From assembly GCA_033439765.1 (NCBI GenBank), contig JAULSN010000007.1, forward strand, positions 620,001 through 684,000: a stretch of 64,000 bases of DNA, in the 5' to 3' direction. Positions 57,215-64,000 of this stretch are shown piece after piece. The translations under genes and the position numbers were made by a program. Origin of the DNA: Lasiosphaeria ovina. Taxonomy: Eukaryota; Ascomycota; Sordariomycetes; Sordariales; Lasiosphaeriaceae. The notes under the pieces are model-generated. The model had not been told where the DNA came from, did not search any database, and was given only the letters and a program-made list of their open reading frames with translations. Position 1 is the first letter of the stretch, and the number at the start of each line of letters is the position of its first letter.

Positions 57215-58800
57215 ATGCAGTCCGGCCCCGGAGCATTCCCCGAAGGTGCCTCAACGAACGTGTGGGAAGAGGTACCGGTACCGGAGGCGGATGTTCAGCT
57301 GATCGCGTATGCATCTCCCGTTACCCCCCACTGGGCGATGGTTTCAACTGACACTTCAATCCCGATATACTAGTATCATGGGACCTACGGGTTCAGAAAA
57401 GAGCAGTGTAATTACGTACTAAATTCTACCGATCCAACTGTGTCACAATATGTGCGTCAGAGGGCAACTACTATTGGAAATTTCTGGAATAATAATTAGT
57501 TCATCAATCTGCTCCTCGGGCCCGACGGTAAACAAGCCAAGGTATGACACTGCCTCAACTCTTGCACGGCGAGCGTGGGGGCGATTCCCTTCGACATCAA
57601 CGGCTTCAGAGGCAGCATTATTGACACGCCTAGATTCGACGACACCCATCTCACAGACACCGAAGTTCTTCGCCGCATCTCGGAATGGATGGATACGACG
57701 TACGTATACCTATACCTCAGTATTTCTTGGGTCTCCCTGCGCCTCTCAACAATTATCAGCTATAGTTGCGTGGGCCAAGCTGACGAGCCCATTACTTGAT
57801 TAGATACCGCCAAGGCCACAAGATCACGGGCATCCTGTACCTGCGGGAGATCACCGAGTCCAAGATGCGCGGGTCGTCGCTGAAGAACCTCGGCATGTTC
57901 CTGCGGCACGCCGTCGCTGGCGAACGTCGTGTTCCTCGCCACCAAATGGGATCTCGTGGCGCCGCCCGACGCCGAGTGGCGCGAGGCCGAGCTGCGCGCC
58001 GACCACCTGCAGGTCGAGCTCGCCAGCGGGGCGCGCACGGCGCGGCACGACAACACGCGCGAGTCGGCGCAGGCCGTCCTGCAGCTGGTCCTCGGCAACG
58101 AGGGCCTGAAGGGCGTCCTGGCGGACAGGCTGCGCAAGGTGGAGGAGATGCTGAGGCGCGTCCAGGCCGACAAGGCGCTGCTGGAGATGGCAAAACCGCG
58201 CCAGGGACGTCCTGAGGTACCAGAGACGGCTGGAGGAGGTGGCCAGGATGACGGGACAGTCGACCAAGGGCGTCGTCGCCTCTGGGGGTAAGCCCTGCCG
58301 CTTATCCTCTTCCTGATGGTAATAGGCCGAGCCTGTTTGGCCCGGCCATGCCGTTCTTCCTCACTGTCATGGGATCGATCCTAGGGGGCGGGGAGGAGCC
58401 GGAAAACAACTACCGGTAGGAAGAAGGGTGGAAGCGAGCGGATAGTCTCTCAATCAGGCTTATGTCAGACCCCATGTCGTCCGGCTGGACCATAGCTGAC
58501 ATCTCCTATCCTAATCAACTAGCTGCTGAGCGGTTTGGTTACCGTCACGCCGCTCATCCTGCAGGAGTGGCAGGCGTGGAAAGAGCTCTGCGAAATCCAC
58601 CGGGCCGAGGGGAACGAGCTTGCGCACAAACGGTGGGAGCAGGAAATGGCGTCCAAGAAGCGCCAGCTGGAGATCGGGAACGAGATTGCGCGCGAGAAGG
58701 ATGGGCTGAGTCTGCGCAAGGAGGCAGAAATCGTATGGTGCCTTGAAACAAGATCCCGCTTCTCGACCTGCTGGCGTTGCCCGAAGTCAAGGCGTTGATG
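57215..58800 (+). pseudogene. AIG1-like P-loop GTPase pseudogene
   Basis: Fungal P-loop GTPase of the AIG1/septin-like TRAFAC type, decayed. Exon 1 is 57215-57306, followed by an intron 57307-57373 with a CTGAC branch point. Next comes the G1 loop reading GPTGSEKSS, where GSGKS is expected (GGA to GAA). A frameshift follows near 57410 (the sense resumes as NYVLNSTDPTVSQYVRQ). The switch region and G3 read CTASVGAIPFDINGFRGSII then DTPRFDDT, where DTPG is expected (GGA to AGA). Intron 57700-57803 is intact, and RQGHKITGILYLREITESKM follows. One extra C near 57903 shifts the frame before VVFLATKWDLVAP, which keeps G4 TKWD. Another shift near 58190 precedes a coiled-coil tail, and more helical sequence lies at 58535-58740. 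At least three frameshifts and two lost glycines make it non-functional. Confidence 0.8.
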
Positions 58801-60304
58801 GACGCGAACTAGGAATGGCCCTTGATGTCGGTTGGGATGTTGATTACGCAGTTTTCTCGAACTTGATTCGGCTCGGATTGCTATTGTATGTATGCCGGCA
58901 TGACTCTGTTGGTGCCGTTCAATTGTTTGACTTTTTGCTGTACCGTGGCAATGCCTGTGTTAACTTTTTAATGTGTCCTCCTTCCAGCCAATCACAGAGG
59001 CGGTAGGGCCAACCCTCCGAGTCTGCTGCCATCCGAGCACAACCCGCCGAAACGGCTGCAGAGACGGGCCGAAGAAACTTCAGCCACGGCGGAAGAAATA
59101 GACGCTGGGCGGTCGGGCTGGCAAGTGGCTGGCAAGTGGCTGTTCGCGTCGAGCATGTTCATGGCACGGACAGAGCTGGGGAGAGGCTGAGTAAGGACGG
59201 TGAGGGGACTGGTGTGGCGCCGTGGGTGGTCTGGATCAAGCGGGAGATGGCCAATGACAGACGGGAATCCCGGGGGAGCGGTTTCAAGTCTGCGAGTGGG
59301 TGACGCGATGATTGGAGGCGGATCGAGATGCATCATTGGCCGCAGTAGTAGTAGGGTAATTATCTGTGTAAACTTTGGATGAGACTAGACGTGGGAAAAG
59401 AAGAAAGAACAAAACCTGACCAACGTAGGGCTGATTGCCAAGGCAGAGTTTGGGGGGGGGGATGGGGGCCAGCTGCAGCACGGCTCAGGGGCTTAGACGG
59501 GCGCCCGCAGAGTTGTCCCAAATTGGAGTCAACCTTCGAGCTGGTGTGGAGGAGGGTTTTCGCTGCAACGAGTCCGTTGCGCGCCGGCGATTGGCTGCAC
59601 CGCCCGGGCAGGTGCTGAGAAAATTCCAGCGTCGCCGAGCCCGAGCCCGTCCGCTGCTGTGGATGGTCTGTTCCTGCATTTTTGGCACATCGTAGCTGCG
59701 TCGGAATAGCTTCAGCCGCACCCAACTTCTCTTATCCCGACAGCAAACACAAGACGGGAGCAACGGTTTATTTTTTGCTCATGCTTTGTGCCTGGATTAG
59801 GTTCTGGTCCCCTGCGCGCCATGCACGCGTGCAGCACGCGCAGCACCCGCGGCAGCACCAGTCCGTCGTCTCGGCAGCAACGTACATAGTAACAACAGCA
59901 TGGCGGACAGGGCCTGACCAGAGTGGTGGGTTCAAGGCTATGCATGACTCGGCCTGCATGTGGTGGCTTCGTCCCGGAGCCGTACCCCTTTTCTTGGCTT
60001 TCGATTCGCGATTGCCTTTAGTAGTGATTTCCCCTCGGAGATGTCGCGTGTGGGAGAGACCAACATCCTCTTCACTCCTTTGACACGTAAAGACGGTTGA
60101 CGAAGTTGTGCGCTTCGATTCCTTCCTATCCTTTCTTCTCTTTTCGTGCCTTGACCAGTCGCTCCTTACCTATTGCAAGATGAATCATTGACAACTCGCG
60201 TTGCCGTCACTCACTCATTTGACTGGCCCGTCTTCCATTTTTACTTCTCAAATTGCCACTTGAACGAGACCTTTTCTCCTTCGCGACCGGCCTTCGTACC
60301 CACC
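58801..60304. other. 1.5 kb without a supported gene
   Basis: Chance frames only. The right part should be the promoter of the DUF3433 gene. I see no clear TATA box. Confidence 0.45.
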
Positions 60305-63300
60305 ATGGCCTTCTTTGGGAGCGGCGGCTCTTCGGAGCGGAGGAAGAGCAGGAAGATAAAACTCACAAGTAAATACGCCCCTTGGTGAAGGTTGAGACGG
60401 GACTTGGCATGAACTCGGACTAACAGCCGGGCAACAGAAAAGGGGAACCCGACATCGAGGCCGTTTCTGTCGCGCCTCTACGGCTTGGCCACGACCATCG
60501 CCATGACTCTGGCGCTGATTGGAGTCATCATCTTCCTGCACAAGACGCTGCCCGACGGCGCCGCCTCGAGCTTCGACCCGTCGGCCCAGTCGCTGCGGCC
60601 CCGTGAGATCGACGCCGGGCTGCATGCCGGGGCTGCGGAGCAGGTGGAGAGGCGGGCGGAGGTGGTCCGGCCGGTATTCACGGCCCCACGGCTGTCCCTT
60701 GGCCTGCTCACGTCGACCGTATCCTGCACGACAAAGATCATACCGGCCAAGATGGCCAAGCGGTACCAGCAGGTGTCGTGCACCACCAGCTTCTACTTTG
60801 TAGCGCCCACGACGACGACGACGACGACGACGACCGCGCCGCCGCGCTTCACCGTGATAAACCCAACCCGCATTGTGACTTTCCGCCCGCCGCCGCCGCC
60901 GCCCACCTCGGGTCCCTGTATCACGAGTGTTGTGGTGTGTCCGATAGTCAAGGGACGGGACTTGCAGGGCCGCCAGGCTTGCACCGACTCGTACTTTAGC
61001 ATTCCCGGCTGCACGCCGACGACGACAGCCGCGCCCACGACCCTGCCGACGACCAGCGTGGATCCGTGCTCAAACACCACTCGCGTCTACTGCCCGGCAG
61101 TCGTCGCTCACGTCTGCATCACGACCGTCATTGCTCAGGCCCGCGAGGGCTGCCTCGCTACCAATACGACTAGCATCCCGGCTCCGACCAACTCGACGTC
61201 GCTCCCGCCGTCCTCGGTGCCCGTCACGACGAATTCGACGACCACGGCCACCACGAACAGCACTTCGTTTGCGCCGTCTTCGATCCCGCCGTCTTCTGTG
61301 CCTGCCACGAACACGACGTCGTTCATGCCGTCTTCGATCCCGCCGTCTTCAGTACTCATCAGCGATTCTTCGAGCGTCCCGGTGACCAACACAACGTCGT
61401 TTGCGCCATCCTCAGTGCCACCGTCTTCGGTGCCTGTCACGAACACCACGTCGTTCACGCCATCGTCGGTGCCACCGTCTTCCGTCCTGCCGTCTTCAGT
61501 GCCTGTCTCCAACTCTTCAAGCATCCCGGTGACAAACACAACTTCGTTCACGCCATCTTCCGTGCCGCCGTCTTCAGTGCCAATCAGCAACTCGTCGAGC
61601 ATCCCGGTGACAAACACAACATCCTTCCTCCCGTCTTCGGCGCCGCCATCCTCGATACCGGTCAGCAACTCGTCAAGCATCCCGGTAACCAACACGACAT
61701 CTCTCATCCCGTCATCAGCACCGCCGTCTTCAGTCCCCGCGTCCTCCACCGTGTCTGCTCGGCCATGCACGACAACATGGGTCGAATGTCCGCCCGAGAT
61801 CGTCAAGCGCGATGGAGAAGATGGGTGCAGCACCATGACGTCGACCTTTTCATACTGCCTACCAAACTCAACGACGACCGCGGCCCCGTCATCGACGTTC
61901 AACCCCACCAGTTCGGTCCCTTCGGTTTCGAGCGCTCCGCCGAGCCGGCCAGCCTTCTCGTCGCTTCCCGCCTTCACCAACTCGTCGGTCCCCGCGTGGT
62001 CGAGCAGCAGCAGCGGCGTGCCTCCTTCGTCCACTATTATCGTGAGCTCGACCTCGCTGCCACCGGCGTCGAGCGCGCCCCCGGACCCCACCTGCAGCTT
62101 CACGTCGGTGACGTGCGTGACCACGACCACGGTCGACGTCATCTTCCGCCGCGGCGTCGTCACGAGCTGCGACACGTTCTGCTACACGCCCTCGTCGTCG
62201 GTTGCCGTCACCGTGGTGTCGAATTCGTCGTCGAGCAGTGCGGTCCCGTCGTCTGTGTTTTCGTCGGTGTTCTCATCGGCGCCGCCGAGTGCGGTTTCGT
62301 CCAGTGTGGTTTCATCGGCGGCTTCATCTCTAGTGTCGTCTTCCTTTCCAACATCTTCGTTATTTTCTTCGGTGTTTTCTTCATCTGTGCCAGCGTCGTC
62401 TTCGGCATTTTCTTCATCCTCGGTGTCGTCATTCTCAGTGTCGTCGTCGTCATCATCAGCGTCGTCCTGGTCGTCCTCGGTCTCGCCATCGTCGTCCTGG
62501 AGCTCATCGACCACACCAATTGTATCAACATCCTCACCAAGTTCGAGCACGGTTTCTTCAAGCCAAGCACCGATCATCAGCTCAACTCCAAGTGCACAAA
62601 GCAGCACGACAAGTAGCACGACGAGTACCACGTCTAGCTCCAGCTCCAGCTCCAGCTCCAGCTCCAGCTCGAGCTCGGTGGTCACAACGCCTGGCACCAC
62701 GACAACCCCGACCACAAGCCACAGCTCAACGGCGCCAACTTCAGCAGCATCAACCACATCTATCTCCTTGACCCCTCCAGCCAAAGTCCTGGTCGTCTCA
62801 TCGTCACCCCCGAGCTCGACGGTGACTCTGGTCTCCTCCACCGCCAGTAGCCACAGCGCCAGCAGCACCAGCAGTATCAGCGGCACCACCAGCAGCACCA
62901 GCAGCACCAGCATCAGCCCCAGCAGCAGCACCCACAGCACCACCTCACCTTCCAGCTCAACACCAACCTCCCTTCCCCCCACCACCACAACAACAACACC
63001 ACCCACCACCCACGCCATCCCCACCGTAGCCTTCGACTCCGCCGCCCCGTCCAGCACCACAGCACCACTAATCGCCATCGTTGGCAGCAACACACCAAAC
63101 AACACCACCAGCAACACCCCGCACGCCAACCGCGAAGGCGACTTCGCCATCTGGCCGTCGGGCTGGGGCGCGCGGCAAGCGATCGCATCCAACTTCGCGC
63201 CCGTCATCGCCGCGCGCGGCGCCACGCTGGTCCTCGGCGCGCTGTACAGCCAACTCGCGCTGCACGAGCCGGTGCGGCAGCTCGTCTCGGCCTCCGGGAT

Positions 63301-64000
63301 CTCCGGCGGAGCCCTCGCCGGCTCTTCCGGGTCCTGGTTCGGCGCGGCGGCGGTCGTGACGCAGCTCGGCAGCGCTTTCGCGGGCGGGGCATCGTTTGTC
63401 GACACGACGTATTGTCAGAGTGGTCCAGGATCGGGGGGCGACCTCAACCCGTGCGTGCCGCGCGTCAGCGTGAACCGCTGGGTGCTGGACGTGCTGGTTG
63501 TAGTGTGTGTGGTGCAGCTGGGCGCGCTGGCGGGGGCGGTGGCCAAGTGGTTCCAGAAGCCCGGCGGGCTGGCGGCGGACCCGACGACGATCGCCGGTGT
63601 CGCCGTCGTCATGGGCCATCCCGAGGTCGAGAGGTTGTTTGCCGCGCTGCCGGGCGACGCGTCGCACCAGGAGCTCAAGGCGGCGCTGCGAGGCCGCCGG
63701 TTTCGGTTGGGCGCTTTTGTCACCGAGGCCGGCGTGGAGAAGTACGGGATCATGCCGGTGCCGGAGGAGGAGCTGCCCAAGAAGAAGAAGGGTGGGCCGT
63801 GGGTGAGCGTTGGTGAGAGGCTGGCGGGGGTGCGTGAGAGGCTGGCACTGTTCGAGAGCTGGCAGCACAGCCGGCTGTTTGTCGATATGCTATTCGCGGC
63901 GCTGCTGCTCGCGCTGCTGGGGCTCGCGCTCGCGGCGCTTGCGAGCGTCGACAACCCGCAGTCTGTGTTCTTTGCGGCCGAGTTGTCGGCCGGCGGGCCC
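60305..64000 (+). CDS. DUF3433 membrane protein with long Ser/Thr-rich region, 5' part (about 1,209 codons visible)
   Basis: Fungal-specific membrane protein family of unknown function. Exon 1 is 60305-60368 (MAFFGSGGSSERRKSRKIKL). The intron is 60369-60437 with a CTAAC branch point; acceptor CAACAG keeps the frame, whereas TAACAG at 60426 would not. Exon 2 then runs open to the window edge. A first membrane span lies near residues 40-60 (TTIAMTLALIGVIIFLH). Cys-containing blocks (VSCTTSFY, PCITSVVVCPIV, TRVYCPAVVAHVC) alternate with Thr/Ser/Pro repeats, likely O-glycosylated. The recognisable family part starts near 63120 (EGDFAIWPSGWGARQAIASN) and includes NRWVLDVLVVVCVVQLGALA (membrane span), LAADPTTIAGVAVVMGHPEV, a KYGIMPV block, and a further span at LFAALLLALLGLALAAL. 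The C-terminus is outside the window. Confidence 0.82.
60803..60836. repeat. ACG microsatellite coding a Thr run
   Basis: About nine ACG triplets in the DUF3433 gene give a threonine run after FVAPT. Confidence 0.8.
61180..61740 (+). repeat. degenerate tandem repeats in the DUF3433 gene
   Basis: A unit of roughly 17-21 residues built on the pattern IPVTNTTSF-PSS-PPSSVP recurs about seven times with variation. The repeats form a mucin-like stalk. Confidence 0.8.
62632..62676 (+). repeat. AGCTCC tandem repeat coding a Ser run
   Basis: About seven copies of a six-base unit encode an uninterrupted serine run in the DUF3433 gene. Confidence 0.85.

Noticed and set aside
61135..63405. Minus-strand frames of 346 and 407 codons
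   Set aside because: They are the reverse of Ser/Thr repeats in the DUF3433 gene, giving Glu/Asp/Val repeats with no domain. The plus frame is spliced, open to the edge and has membrane spans.
1..64000. CRISPR arrays, operons, riboswitches, rRNA
   Set aside because: None seen, and the window is eukaryotic. The LTRs and coding microsatellites are the only regular repeats.

Overview
This window is nuclear DNA from a filamentous ascomycete (Pezizomycotina; a Sordariomycete is likely, but that is inference). The reasons are short introns of about 60-130 bases with GT..AG ends and CTGAC/CTAAC-type branch points, fungal-only families (DUF3632, DUF3433, GH71), small secreted proteins, and a 21 kb block of LTR retrotransposons with the signature of repeat-induced point mutation (RIP: CA to TA, and TG to TA for the other strand). 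No organism name can be given from sequence alone.

Layout. 1-0.9 kb: remains of an unrecognised minus-strand gene. 1.4-7.5 kb: a large intact gene for a ZNFX1/NFX1-type zinc-finger SF1 RNA helicase with an extra CCCH-finger exon. 8.55-29.96 kb: one Ty1/copia element (LTRs of 229 bp, target duplication TTAAC) into which two minus-strand Ty3/gypsy chromoviruses have jumped: A at 9.35-17.33 kb (493 bp LTRs, target duplication CTTCG) and B at 19.24-26.16 kb (253 bp LTRs). The host copia reading frames resume on the far side of each insertion. All three are dead from RIP-type nonsense mutations. 30.1-32.0 kb: a broken carotenoid-oxygenase gene directly beside the nest.

33-46.2 kb: a gene-bearing stretch rich in secreted proteins: GH71 alpha-1,3-glucanase, DUF3632 protein, a T1-type ribonuclease with a predicted GPI anchor, a 147-residue four-cysteine secreted protein with a Kex2-like site, a secreted alpha/beta hydrolase, and an unrecognised 201-residue protein. 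46.7-52.6 kb: an SRPK-like kinase with a His/Asp-rich insert and a nucleoside-hydrolase-like protein whose Gln-rich tail has been cut off by a frameshift and two stops. 54.7-58.8 kb: a patch of small doubtful or decayed genes, including a GTPase pseudogene that has lost the glycines of its G1 and G3 motifs. 60.3 kb to the right edge: the 5' part of a DUF3433 membrane protein with a very long Ser/Thr-rich region.

The genes do not form a pathway. The window reads as a gene-sparse, transposon-invaded region with secreted enzymes and decaying duplicates. Large tracts (31.99-33.0, 34.4-36.85, 37.8-39.07, 41.7-43.6, 48.6-50.6, 52.6-54.7, 58.8-60.3 kb) show no gene I can support. Exon borders were set by eye from splice consensus and frame continuity.
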